Shown here piece after piece: positions 17,471 through 26,122 of a DNA stretch of 64,000 nt (position 1 is its first letter; every line of letters begins with the position of its first letter). The notes below the pieces were generated by a model that did not search any database, was not told where the DNA came from, and saw only the letters and a program-made list of their open reading frames with translations. The DNA lies in the NCBI GenBank assembly GCA_964535575.1, contig CAZHTC010000006.1:62001-126000 (forward strand), in the 5' to 3' direction. The position numbers were made by a program, and so were the translations under genes. The DNA comes from JAGPCK01 sp964535575 (GTDB taxonomy: Bacteria > Bacteroidota > Bacteroidia > UKL13-3).

Positions 17471-19435
17471 ATGAATAAATATGTATTTCTGGCTGCCTGT
17501 TTTCTGTCGGCCATTCAGGGATGGGCGCAGTCTTCTCCTGAAAAAAAATATTACGATTGGGCAAAACCCGAAACCATTGAGCGGGTAAAAGTAAACGACA
17601 CCACCGACCGTCCGGCTGATGTGCTGATGGACGAACGTGCCATTGAATACAAGTACGGAACACAGGATCTGGAGTATTATTCGTTTCGCCACATGGTGGT
17701 GCAGATAAATACCGACCGCGGTCTGGAACGGTTTAACAAATTGTATATCGGAGTTGATGATGTAATCGATATTCTGCTCATTAAAGCCCGCAGTATTTCG
17801 CCTAAAGGAGTGGTGAAAGAAATTAACGAGGGGCAAATGAAAGATCAAACGGATGAGGAGGATGGAAGCAAGTCGAAGATATTTGCTTTTGAAGGGCTGG
17901 AAATAGGGAGTATTATTGAATACATTGTGTACACCAAAAATTATTACGAAGTTTTCGGACGCATGATATTTCAGAACGACCTGCCTGTGCACAAAGCCCG
18001 CTTTGAATTGTACAGCCCCGATAACCTGCAATTCAAACTAAAAGGGTATAACAACTTTCCTGCTGTTAAAGACACCACCATTGGCGATAAAAATCATTAT
18101 ACCACCGATTATTTTGCCGTTTCCCCGCTATTCGAAGAGAAGTATTCCAACTTCAGGGCTAATGTATGCCGGGTTGAGTACAAATTAGCCTATAACACTT
18201 CTACCAAAGGAAAAGTGCCTATTTACACGTATGCCGAAGTGGCCAAAAATGTATATAACCGCATTTACAGTCCGGCTGATAAACCCGCCAAAGGATTGGA
18301 GAAAATTATTTCAAATTTAAAACTGAAGGACGCTCCGTTAGAGAAAAAGGCACGACTGATTGAGAATTATTTTAAAAGCAATATCAGCGTTAAAACAAAT
18401 CAGCGGGTGTCGGAAGAAATTGATGATATTCTCAAAAATAAATTAGCGAGCGAATCGGGTATTACCAAAGTAATGGTTCAGACACTTGAACTGGCCGGAG
18501 TGAAAACCGAACTGGTGATTACTACCGACAGGTACCGTGTTCGGTTCGACAACGATTTTGAAACCTATAACTTTTTGGGCGATTACCTGATTTACCTGCC
18601 GGGCTTAAACAAATTTATTGCACCGGGCGAATTTTCTTACCGACTCGATATTACCCCTTATGATTATATTGGGAACAATGGTCTTTTTATAAAATCGGTG
18701 GAAGCCGGTGGGGTAAAAATGGGTTTGGGTAGCGTGAAAAAAATTGGTATTCCATCGGTAGATGATACCAAAGAAACCATTAAGGTAGATGTTACTTTTA
18801 ATCTGGATGATGATAAGCTGAATCTTACATACCACAAAGAGATGAACGGATACCTCTCGGTGTTTTATAAGCCTGCCTACTTTGCACTGGATAAGGAAAA
18901 CCGCGATAAGATTATCACCGACATGCTCAAAGGTGTTTCTAAAGATGCCAAGCTAAGTGATATTGTTGTATCCCATACCGACATGAATAACGTGGACGAT
19001 AAAGAGCCTTTCACGGTAGATGCAAAAATGGAAATTTCGGAACTGCTGGAGCGTGCCGGAACCAGATACCTGTTTAAGCTGGGCGATATAATAGGGCAGC
19101 AAAGCGAAATGTACCAGAACAAAAAACGGCAAACCGATATTGAGGTGGAATATCCGCATCAGTACTTGCGTATTATCCGTTTTAAAGTTCCGGATGGATA
19201 TGATGCACAGGGACTCGAAAAAATTAAAATGAATTTTGTGCTCACCGAAGACGGAGAACAAACAGCCGGATTTATTTCGGACTATACAGTGGATGCCGAT
19301 GGATGGATTACCGTTACCATCAAAGAATTTTACTCTAAAATTATTTACAACGTATCAAAATACGAGGAGTACCGCAAAGTAATTAATGCCGCAGCCGATT
19401 TTAATAAAGTGGTGGTGGTGTTTGTGAAGAAATAA
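17471..19435 (+). CDS. DUF3857 protein with degenerate transglutaminase-like domain
   Basis: A 654-residue protein with a signal peptide (YVFLAACFLSAIQGWAQ). Residues of about 30-260 form the DUF3857 beta-sandwich (including KAEYIVYT-like EYIVYTKNYYEVFG). From about 275 to 390 the layout of a transglutaminase core is recognisable (LIENYFKSNISVKTNQR, then VMVQTLELAGVKTELVI, FNFLGDYLIYLPGLNKFIAPG), but the place of the nucleophile motif YGDCKD is occupied by LASESGIT, and no His corresponding to the catalytic one is seen. It is therefore probably a non-catalytic paralogue of the upstream gene. The last 200 residues are a beta-rich DUF2569/DUF3858-like tail ending VVVVFVKK. It is the last gene of the operon; a hairpin at 19444-19466 and a terminator at 19583-19610 follow. 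Confidence 0.85.
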   Translation: MNKYVFLAACFLSAIQGWAQSSPEKKYYDWAKPETIERVKVNDTTDRPADVLMDERAIEYKYGTQDLEYYSFRHMVVQINTDRGLERFNKLYIGVDDVIDILLIKARSISPKGVVKEINEGQMKDQTDEEDGSKSKIFAFEGLEIGSIIEYIVYTKNYYEVFGRMIFQNDLPVHKARFELYSPDNLQFKLKGYNNFPAVKDTTIGDKNHYTTDYFAVSPLFEEKYSNFRANVCRVEYKLAYNTSTKGKVPIYTYAEVAKNVYNRIYSPADKPAKGLEKIISNLKLKDAPLEKKARLIENYFKSNISVKTNQRVSEEIDDILKNKLASESGITKVMVQTLELAGVKTELVITTDRYRVRFDNDFETYNFLGDYLIYLPGLNKFIAPGEFSYRLDITPYDYIGNNGLFIKSVEAGGVKMGLGSVKKIGIPSVDDTKETIKVDVTFNLDDDKLNLTYHKEMNGYLSVFYKPAYFALDKENRDKIITDMLKGVSKDAKLSDIVVSHTDMNNVDDKEPFTVDAKMEISELLERAGTRYLFKLGDIIGQQSEMYQNKKRQTDIEVEYPHQYLRIIRFKVPDGYDAQGLEKIKMNFVLTEDGEQTAGFISDYTVDADGWITVTIKEFYSKIIYNVSKYEEYRKVINAAADFNKVVVVFVKK

Positions 19436-19443
19436 TTCCCGTG

Positions 19444-19466
19444 CTGTCGGTTGCTACAACCGACAG
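19444..19466 (+). terminator. Perfect 10-bp hairpin after operon stop
   Basis: CTGTCGGTTG and CAACCGACAG separated by CTA form a perfect 10-bp stem, 8 bases after the stop codon at 19435. There is no T tract, so it may protect or process the mRNA 3' end rather than terminate by itself. Confidence 0.5.
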
Positions 19467-19582
19467 AGAATATTTGTAACGTTGAAACAGCTGATTGTAC
19501 AACAAAACAAACTATCCTGCCGGGTAAATTTCAATATACAAGGCTCATATCACACCTTCCAACGCAAGGAAATCGCCTCTTG

Positions 19583-19610
19583 AAAAAAGAGGGTTTTCCC
19601 TCTTTTTTTT
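19583..19610 (+). terminator. Rho-independent terminator
   Basis: AAAAAAGAGGG-TTTT-CCCTCTTTTTTTT: a GC-poor stem with U tract, typical of Bacteroidota terminators. It separates the DUF3857 operon from the next promoter (-7 box at 19627). Confidence 0.75.
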
Positions 19611-19626
19611 CTCAAAACAATTGTGT

Positions 19627-19634
19627 TACCTTTG
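19627..19634 (+). promoter_or_regulatory. -7 promoter box TACCTTTG
   Basis: Perfect TAnnTTTG, 20 bases upstream of the ATG at 19655. It lies inside the longer possible frame, which supports the 19655 start. Confidence 0.5.
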
Positions 19635-19654
19635 GTTTATTAAATTATAACACC

Positions 19655-22600
19655 ATGAAAACAACAACTATTCTCAAAAACCGCCCCCCCCAATTAAGGA
19701 TTATTCTTATTAGCATTTTTATGCTTTTTGCACCCATCCTAAAGGCTCAATATGGCTATTTTGAACAGGGGTATGGTGGCTCAAAAGATGAAGAAGCAAA
19801 AGATGTGCATGTAACGAGTAATTTTAATGTGTTACTTGCAGGTTGGGTTGCTACCGACTTAGGAGATAAGGATATTCAACTTATTTACACCGATTCAATG
19901 GGTGATACTCTTTGGACAAGACAAATTGGAGGCTCGGGCAATGATGTGGCAACCTCTGTTACCAAAACCGAAAATGAGTTTTTAGTGGCTGGCTTCACAA
20001 ACAGCGAAGGTTCTGGAGGGTATGATGCTTATTTATTAAGTATTGATCCGGATGATGGCAGCACCAATTGGTCTTTTACGTACGGGACTTCTAATGATGA
20101 AAAGGCTTTTTCTATAGGAACTGGCAGCGGAGGGTATATTTATCTGGCAGGATACAAAGAAGTATCAGATAAAGACGTGTTGCTGCTAAAAATATCCTCT
20201 TCCGGAGTTTTAATTTCAACCGACACATACGGTGGCGAAGGCAATCAGGAAGGGAGATCCATTCTTGTAAAATCCTCCTGTCTTTATATTGCAGGTACTG
20301 ATTATAGCCAAACCAATCCACGAGGTTTGGTAATTAAAACCAGCACAAGCGGTACACAACAAAGTTACATTACCACCAATGTGGGTGCATCGCACGAAAT
20401 AAACAGTATTGCGGCTCACTTTGAAAGAGGGTATTATTTGGGTGGATTTGCTACTGCATCCGGCTACAAAGATGCCTTGATTATAAAAATGGATACTTCT
20501 GGAAGTAACCTATACTATCAAACCTATGGTGCATCCTCATCAGATGAATATGTAAATGATTTATTTAGTGTTGGAGATGTGGTATTTGCTGCAGGGGCAT
20601 CTGACAATGCAGATTATTCCGAGGGAAACCGGGATTTATATTTTATTACCGTTGACTCCCTATTAGATACAGTTTCTACCATATATGCAGGTGGCGAATA
20701 TGATGACTGGGGCAATGCCATTTGTCATAGAAACGGCCTGATTTATATTGCGGGGTATAACTCAAGTTTTGGGGTTACCGAAACCGGAAATATATATGGG
20801 GTGCGTATTAATACTTACGATCTTATTGATATTATTACCTCACATGGCGCCACCGCCACTCCTCTTTACACCATTAGCAGCAACTGCAAAATGCAACGGG
20901 CAATGTATGTAGAGAGTATGTTTGGCCGCCCGCCAACAGAAACCGAAAGCATAAATGAAACTTACGAGCCTATTTTTTGCCGTTGGTGCACTACCAATGA
21001 TTGGGAAATAGCCGAAAGTGAAATTACAAGCCCAAGCTCTGGCCAATATGCCGGGATTATCGGAAATGAAAGCAGGGAAGACACCCTCTTGGCCTTTTGT
21101 GTAACGCACAATATTAATCAACTTATTTTTTACCAAAGCGACTACATTTTTTCGGATTATGCTATTGATAATTACACCAAGTATTATTCAGTAAGGTTGC
21201 CAAACAACAATCTGGAATCCTTATCGGTTTACATGAAAAAGAAATTGCACGCTTTTATACGCAAAGCATGGATAAACTATAAAGTATTTGCAGTGGGTAT
21301 TGCTGCCGGAGAATACAAGTTAAAAAATGAAACAACCAACCAATGGGATTACGCTAACATGCTTTACCTAAACAGTAGCGCGTACAATGATTTTGCTAAA
21401 ACCATACAGGTTCAAAATTATACCTATACAGGCAAAATTCGCGAAATGGCACTGGAACATGAGTTTTGGAATTATGATTACGATAGTATAGATAATATTA
21501 GTGATACTGGAACATTTACATTTGCTTTTTATCACCATAAACTATGGTTACAACGCATGCTAACTCTTTCAAAAAACGATTTGAACATGATTTTTGTGGA
21601 CGACTATATATCGGGGATGGTTGCAGCTAATGAAGGAGATGAATTGGATAGTGGAATTTTATATAGAGATGCTAACTATGTATGGCATTTTAATCCGACA
21701 ATACAGGCTTTGGTTGATGACAGAGTAGAGCAATTAGAAACCTTAACCGATACCAAACAATTTAACAAGCGTGTTTCCCGATTTTTCCAGGCCTATTATT
21801 TACAATGTCGTACACCCTCTAATCGCTTTCAGAAGGGTTCTTCCTTTACGCACCATTGTGACGATTCTAATACCCAATTTATTCTGGGCGGCAGAGAAAC
21901 TAAATGGATTGAGGCGAGCACTTATACACCTTATGTTCCATGGCATGTTGAATACCTTAATTATTCGTTAACTCGCTTTGGTAACCGTAATGTAGAAAAT
22001 ACAAACGTGTATCCATTATTCGGGGCCGATGCAGCTTGTATTGACCCGACCAAATTTTCAAGAGACTTTAAAACGCTAGAAAAATATACCGATAATTATT
22101 TAGGTTATTGGTTGGGTACTTTACCGCAATCAGGCACCGAATCACGTACGCTTAAATCTGCCGAGGCGGCTTTTATTGATAACTTCCCGAATAGTAATTT
22201 TTACAGCAGCAGGGGAAGCCAATTAGCAATCAACGGCTTTTGTTATTTCACTTATCAATTAATGAAAGAATTGAGCGATTACAATATTGCTCAAAGCCAG
22301 TCAAACAATTTCAGCAGCAACCTTTCGTCTACAGATAAGGGGCTTCATGACCCTAATACCAATTTCAGCATTTTGCCCTGTTCCTTATTGGTAGCATCGG
22401 GGTATAATAATCCTCAGTATAAAACCACTCCTACCAATGTGGCACTAACAACCAACAATAGCCTGATTGGTTTTTACCCCAACCCAACTAACGATGTTTT
22501 AAACTATACCGTAAAAACGGATGGTTTTGATAATATAGAAATAGTAATTTATGATTTATTGGGAAAAGAAGTTATCCGAACTACTGCTAATGGCCATGAA

Positions 22601-22711
22601 GGTGCAATTAATTTGCTGCACCTGCCTAACGGGTTGTATATTGCAACATACATTCTACAGGCGGGCAGCACAACTATATCAGGTACCCAAAAATTAATGA
22701 TTTCAAAATAA
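19655..22711 (+). CDS. Large T9SS-exported protein: SBBP-like propeller plus unassigned alpha/beta domain
   Basis: A 1018-residue exoprotein. The signal peptide (LRIILISIFMLFAPILKAQ) is followed by about 330 residues of propeller-like repeats of the SBBP/delta-60 type (QIGGSGNDVATSVTKTEN, TYGTSNDEKAFSIGTGSGG, TYGGEGNQEGRSILVKSS, TYGASSSDEYVNDLFSVGD). Residues of about 370-900 form a domain I do not recognise; alternating segments such as NQLIFYQSDYIF, VFAVGIAAGEY, MALEHEFWNYDYD, LNMIFVDDYISGM and WHVEYLNYSLTRFG suggest a (beta/alpha)8-like fold with acidic residues at strand ends. The C-terminus has GFYPNPTNDVLNYTVK and a typical type A sorting domain. I chose ATG 19655; the frame is open upstream to 19451 but without a signal peptide and across a terminator. 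Codon use looks more AT-rich than the preceding operon. The next gene starts inside its stop codon (TAATG). Confidence 0.85.
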   Translation: MKTTTILKNRPPQLRIILISIFMLFAPILKAQYGYFEQGYGGSKDEEAKDVHVTSNFNVLLAGWVATDLGDKDIQLIYTDSMGDTLWTRQIGGSGNDVATSVTKTENEFLVAGFTNSEGSGGYDAYLLSIDPDDGSTNWSFTYGTSNDEKAFSIGTGSGGYIYLAGYKEVSDKDVLLLKISSSGVLISTDTYGGEGNQEGRSILVKSSCLYIAGTDYSQTNPRGLVIKTSTSGTQQSYITTNVGASHEINSIAAHFERGYYLGGFATASGYKDALIIKMDTSGSNLYYQTYGASSSDEYVNDLFSVGDVVFAAGASDNADYSEGNRDLYFITVDSLLDTVSTIYAGGEYDDWGNAICHRNGLIYIAGYNSSFGVTETGNIYGVRINTYDLIDIITSHGATATPLYTISSNCKMQRAMYVESMFGRPPTETESINETYEPIFCRWCTTNDWEIAESEITSPSSGQYAGIIGNESREDTLLAFCVTHNINQLIFYQSDYIFSDYAIDNYTKYYSVRLPNNNLESLSVYMKKKLHAFIRKAWINYKVFAVGIAAGEYKLKNETTNQWDYANMLYLNSSAYNDFAKTIQVQNYTYTGKIREMALEHEFWNYDYDSIDNISDTGTFTFAFYHHKLWLQRMLTLSKNDLNMIFVDDYISGMVAANEGDELDSGILYRDANYVWHFNPTIQALVDDRVEQLETLTDTKQFNKRVSRFFQAYYLQCRTPSNRFQKGSSFTHHCDDSNTQFILGGRETKWIEASTYTPYVPWHVEYLNYSLTRFGNRNVENTNVYPLFGADAACIDPTKFSRDFKTLEKYTDNYLGYWLGTLPQSGTESRTLKSAEAAFIDNFPNSNFYSSRGSQLAINGFCYFTYQLMKELSDYNIAQSQSNNFSSNLSSTDKGLHDPNTNFSILPCSLLVASGYNNPQYKTTPTNVALTTNNSLIGFYPNPTNDVLNYTVKTDGFDNIEIVIYDLLGKEVIRTTANGHEGAINLLHLPNGLYIATYILQAGSTTISGTQKLMISK

Positions 22712-24126
22712 TGAGTACCTCAATCACTAAGGTAAGGTATGCCCTTACCTGTATACTGTATATAGCAACAGCCACATCTCTTATTGCCCAAATAAAATAT
22801 GTACCCGCTAAATATGGAGGTTATCGCACCCCCATTTATGGGTATCAGGAAAAAGACTCTACTTACCGTATTATACATTCATCCCAAACAGCCCCACACA
22901 CATCACCCTTTGGGGGTATTTTTGAAATCAATCAAAATGGGGAGCAAACAGAAGAGTTGCTTACAGGAGGTACTCGCGTTTGGGGAGCCTGTTATGATAA
23001 TAAGAGGGGCAAGTTAATTATTTCTGATAATGGGAACGGAGGACTTTGGCAAAGTGATGCAATAACTCATGTAGTTGATTGGGAAAAAACGGGAGTCAGC
23101 ATCACTGAAATTTCTATTTTGCCCGATGGGAGGATTGTTGGGTATCGCTCCCCTAACGGAGATATTTGGGTATTTGATACCTTGGGCAATAAAATAAAAG
23201 AAATTCCCCAACCGACAGATTGCCGTTTTAGCGGAAAGTTTTTACCTTATGGGCAAAACCAATTTGTAAACATTGGGTATAGACCAAACCCATCTGATAC
23301 CTTGAACGGGCAATATGCTGTAATGTTTTTGTTTGACAGCAATCTTGATATTATTAAAAAGATTGATTTAACAGAAGTTAAGAAAGTCTATGACTTCTTG
23401 GTTACGTTAGAAGAAAATATTTTATTAACAACGCATGGAATTCAGAACATAGATTCGAATAGTACTCTCTGGACTAATTCGATTTGTCTTTTAGATTCAA
23501 ATGGTAAGTTAAATTGGGCAGATACAATAACATATTGGCAAAATGACAATGCGAAATTAGCTGAACTATCAAATGGTACATTTCTCTACATAGGTCAAGG
23601 GTATGGAAGCAAATGGCTTATGTTTACTAAGCTATCAAAAGAAGGGAAAGTATTAAGTCGAGATTCCATTGGTTACAATAAAATAGCTGCCTTGGGCAAA
23701 TTCCCAAAGCCAGAATTTACATCCTATTGCTTTCCCGTTTCAATCGAAAAAACATTAGATAATGGATATTACCTGGTATGGAAAAACAAAGTTCCTACTT
23801 TTCAAGCTGAGGATAACTATGGATGCTGGGCAATGAAATTTGACAGCCTCGGTAATTTTTGGTGGCCATGGAGTACAGGGGTAAAAAATATACACGCAAC
23901 AGATTTTCACATTTATCCCAATCCGGTTCAAACGAATTTAACCATTGAATTGAACGAGCCGGGTTCATATCAACTCAGCATTACCACAATCAATGGGCAA
24001 ATGGTGTATGAGGCAAGTGTAGAGGATAAAGAAACAATAAATACAGAGAGGTGGAGCAAGGGAGTTTATTTTTATACCTTAGCCAACGGCAATAAAGTAA
24101 TCTATGGGAAAGTACTCAAGTTTTGA
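22711..24126 (+). CDS. T9SS-exported protein of unknown function
   Basis: A 471-residue protein with a signal peptide (ALTCILYIATATSLIAQ). The body has repeated beta strands of the form GKLIISDNGNGGLWQSD, DGRIVGYRSPNGDIWVFDTLGN and DNGYYLVWKN, suggesting a beta-propeller. The C-terminus contains FHIYPNPVQTNLTIEL and ends KVIYGKVLKF, a type A T9SS domain. The start ATG shares its A with the TAA stop of the upstream gene, so the two are translationally coupled and probably function as a pair at the cell surface. Function not recognised. A bidirectional terminator follows at 24183-24207. Confidence 0.82.
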   Translation: MSTSITKVRYALTCILYIATATSLIAQIKYVPAKYGGYRTPIYGYQEKDSTYRIIHSSQTAPHTSPFGGIFEINQNGEQTEELLTGGTRVWGACYDNKRGKLIISDNGNGGLWQSDAITHVVDWEKTGVSITEISILPDGRIVGYRSPNGDIWVFDTLGNKIKEIPQPTDCRFSGKFLPYGQNQFVNIGYRPNPSDTLNGQYAVMFLFDSNLDIIKKIDLTEVKKVYDFLVTLEENILLTTHGIQNIDSNSTLWTNSICLLDSNGKLNWADTITYWQNDNAKLAELSNGTFLYIGQGYGSKWLMFTKLSKEGKVLSRDSIGYNKIAALGKFPKPEFTSYCFPVSIEKTLDNGYYLVWKNKVPTFQAEDNYGCWAMKFDSLGNFWWPWSTGVKNIHATDFHIYPNPVQTNLTIELNEPGSYQLSITTINGQMVYEASVEDKETINTERWSKGVYFYTLANGNKVIYGKVLKF

Positions 24127-24182
24127 AAATACTTTGTACTAACTTCAGATATAGTTTCAGATATCCCAATTGAATAAAACAA

Positions 24183-24207
24183 AAAATCCCGGATGTCCGG
24201 GATTTTT
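24183..24207. terminator. Bidirectional terminator between convergent genes
   Basis: AAAATCCCGG-ATGT-CCGGGATTTTT, with A tract on one side and T tract on the other, placed between the T9SS gene (plus) and gltA (minus). Confidence 0.8.
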
Positions 24208-24229
24208 GTTTATGGGGCACAATTAAAAT

Positions 24230-25549
24230 TTAATTAGATGGAGTAGCTGCAGCGATTTTCTTCTTGAGCCAGTCAACTGTAACTGATTTAGGGCGCTCAA
24301 TCTGTAATCCCATGGCGCGGTCCCACAACAGCGAGGCCAGTACCCCCAATGCACGCGATACACCAAACATCACCGTGTAGTAATCCGATTCGGTTAACCC
24401 GAAATGAACCAACAGTGCACCTGAGTGGGCATCTACATTAGGCCAAGGATTTTTGATTTTGCCCGTTCCTTCTAAAATAGGAGGCGCTACTTCGTAAATG
24501 CGCCATACAATATTTACCAGTTCGTCATCGGGCATATAGGTTTTGGCAAAATCCTGCTGAGCGGTAAAACGCGGGTCGGTTTTACGCAATACAGCATGTC
24601 CGTAACCCGGAACCACCTGACCCGATGCGAGTGTTTTCTGAATAAACTCGGCAATCTGTTCTTTGCTTGGTAAGCCACCGCCTAATTCCTGGCGCATGTG
24701 CTGTACCCACCTTATCACTTCCTGATTGGCCAATCCGTGCAGTGGTCCGGCCAGCCCGTTCATAGCGGCTGCAAAACACAGGTAAGGGTCGCTCAGTGCC
24801 GAGCCCACCAAATGAGTAGTATGAGCCGATACGTTTCCTCCTTCGTGGTCGCTGTGAATAGTCAGGTAAAGGCGCATCAGTTTATAAAATACCAGATTGT
24901 CGAAACCCAGCATATGGGCATAGTTGGCTGCCCAGTCTAATTTCGGATCCGGTTCAATATGTTCACCGTTTTTGTACGTTCTGCGATAAATGTAAGCTGC
25001 AACCCGTGGCAGGCGCGCAATCAGGTTCATCACATCTTCATACATCGGATCCCAGTAATCTTTTTTATTAATACCATCGCGGTAAGCTGCTGCAAATACT
25101 GATTCGGTTTGCAGGGCCATCACTGCAGTGGTAAACTGGGTCATGGGATGGGTATTGCGCGGTAATGCATCGAGTACATCAAACACGTGCTTGGGTACAA
25201 TGCTTCTGCGTGCCCAGTTGTTCGAAATATTGTGTGCATCCTCATAGGTTGGAATTTCGCCAATAAGCATCAGGTAAAAAATGCCTTCGGGCATCGGCTC
25301 GGTTCCGCCCGGTACTTTAGGCAGCAATTGCCTCAGTTCGGGAATAGAATATCCTCTGAAACGAATACCTTCTTCAGCATCTAATAAAGAGGTTTCGGTA
25401 ATGAGCCCTATCATACCCTTCATGCCGGCATAAACCGACTCCAGGTTGTAAGACCCCAATGGCATATTTCCGTGTTCTTTGATGAGTTGTTTTAGTTCCG
25501 CTCCTGCGGGTAAGGCTTTCTCCGCGAATTTATTTTTTAAACTATCCAT
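24230..25549 (-). CDS. gltA: Citrate synthase, mitochondrial/eukaryotic-type
   Basis: Condenses acetyl-CoA and oxaloacetate to citrate, the first step of the TCA cycle, in the cytoplasm. The 439 residues cover the whole family length. Catalytic and conserved blocks are present: HSDHEGGNVSAHTTHLVGSA near residue 235-255, MNGLAGPLHGLANQEV with the first catalytic His, VVPGYGHAVLRKTDPR with the second, and NPWPNVDAHSGALL with the catalytic Asp region. These blocks match the type found in mitochondria (TIGR01793-like), not the hexameric proteobacterial or the short Gram-positive type. ATG at 25549; upstream is a 110-bp intergenic region. Monocistronic; terminated by the shared hairpin downstream. 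Confidence 0.96.
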   Translation of the reverse strand: MDSLKNKFAEKALPAGAELKQLIKEHGNMPLGSYNLESVYAGMKGMIGLITETSLLDAEEGIRFRGYSIPELRQLLPKVPGGTEPMPEGIFYLMLIGEIPTYEDAHNISNNWARRSIVPKHVFDVLDALPRNTHPMTQFTTAVMALQTESVFAAAYRDGINKKDYWDPMYEDVMNLIARLPRVAAYIYRRTYKNGEHIEPDPKLDWAANYAHMLGFDNLVFYKLMRLYLTIHSDHEGGNVSAHTTHLVGSALSDPYLCFAAAMNGLAGPLHGLANQEVIRWVQHMRQELGGGLPSKEQIAEFIQKTLASGQVVPGYGHAVLRKTDPRFTAQQDFAKTYMPDDELVNIVWRIYEVAPPILEGTGKIKNPWPNVDAHSGALLVHFGLTESDYYTVMFGVSRALGVLASLLWDRAMGLQIERPKSVTVDWLKKKIAAATPSN

Positions 25550-25659
25550 GCTGCTGGTGAACGATTAGAGATTCTTTGTGAAAAACAGGTCGAAATTAAT
25601 ACTGTTTGCCTGAATAGACAATTAAAACGAACGAAAGTTTTGATAAATCTGCAATTAGT

Positions 25660-26028
25660 TTACGAAGCCTGTTCAAGGCTTACTTTTTTTTGCAACAAAA
25701 GGATAAAAAACCAACCGATTAACCCGATGCCTCCTACGAACAGGGTAAGAGAATACCAAAAGAAGGGGAGTTCAAAAAACTCGCCCAGCATCCATGCTGA
25801 GTTAGCTGATATCCAGAAGGCAACAGCAAGATTTGGCAGAAAGAAATTTTTATTTTTACGGGTTCTCCAGGCAATAATAAAAGCCACGGCTACCGTTGGA
25901 GCTATGAGGCAGGTACCCAAAAGTTTTAGCTTCAGCATCCAGCAGGTATCCTTAAATAACCATAGCGGAATATGCACATTCTCCAGATGGCGTACCCGTT
26001 TGGGCTTTGGCGGATGAGTATTTGGCAT
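25660..26028 (-). CDS. Small inner-membrane protein, uncharacterised
   Basis: A 122-residue protein with a basic N-terminus (HPPKPKRVRHLEN) and three probable membrane segments: LLGTCLIAPTVAVAFIIAW near 37-55, NLAVAFWISANSAWML near 66-82, and FWYSLTLFVGGIGLIGWFFI near 89-109. No motif was recognised. The ATG is 94 bp from the divergent TonB receptor gene, and the stop is 110 bp upstream of gltA's start, so co-transcription with gltA is possible. Small size and lack of a family signature keep the call modest. Confidence 0.65.
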   Translation of the reverse strand: MPNTHPPKPKRVRHLENVHIPLWLFKDTCWMLKLKLLGTCLIAPTVAVAFIIAWRTRKNKNFFLPNLAVAFWISANSAWMLGEFFELPFFWYSLTLFVGGIGLIGWFFILLLQKKVSLEQAS

Positions 26029-26122
26029 AACGGGGCAAATAACGTAAAAAATCTGACCCGGTTTTATGGGTTATTTGTTTTTAATTCTTCTTTCAGCTAT
26101 GTTGTACTGATTTTTTAACCCA

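Noticed and set aside
19451..19654. N-terminal extension of the 19655 gene
   Set aside because: It crosses a terminator and a -7 box and lacks export features, while the ATG at 19655 opens directly with a signal peptide.
25640..26017. 125-codon plus-strand frame over the small membrane protein gene
   Set aside because: Antisense to the hydrophobic gene at 25660-26028; the minus frame has clear membrane helices and a normal start, the plus frame does not look like a protein.
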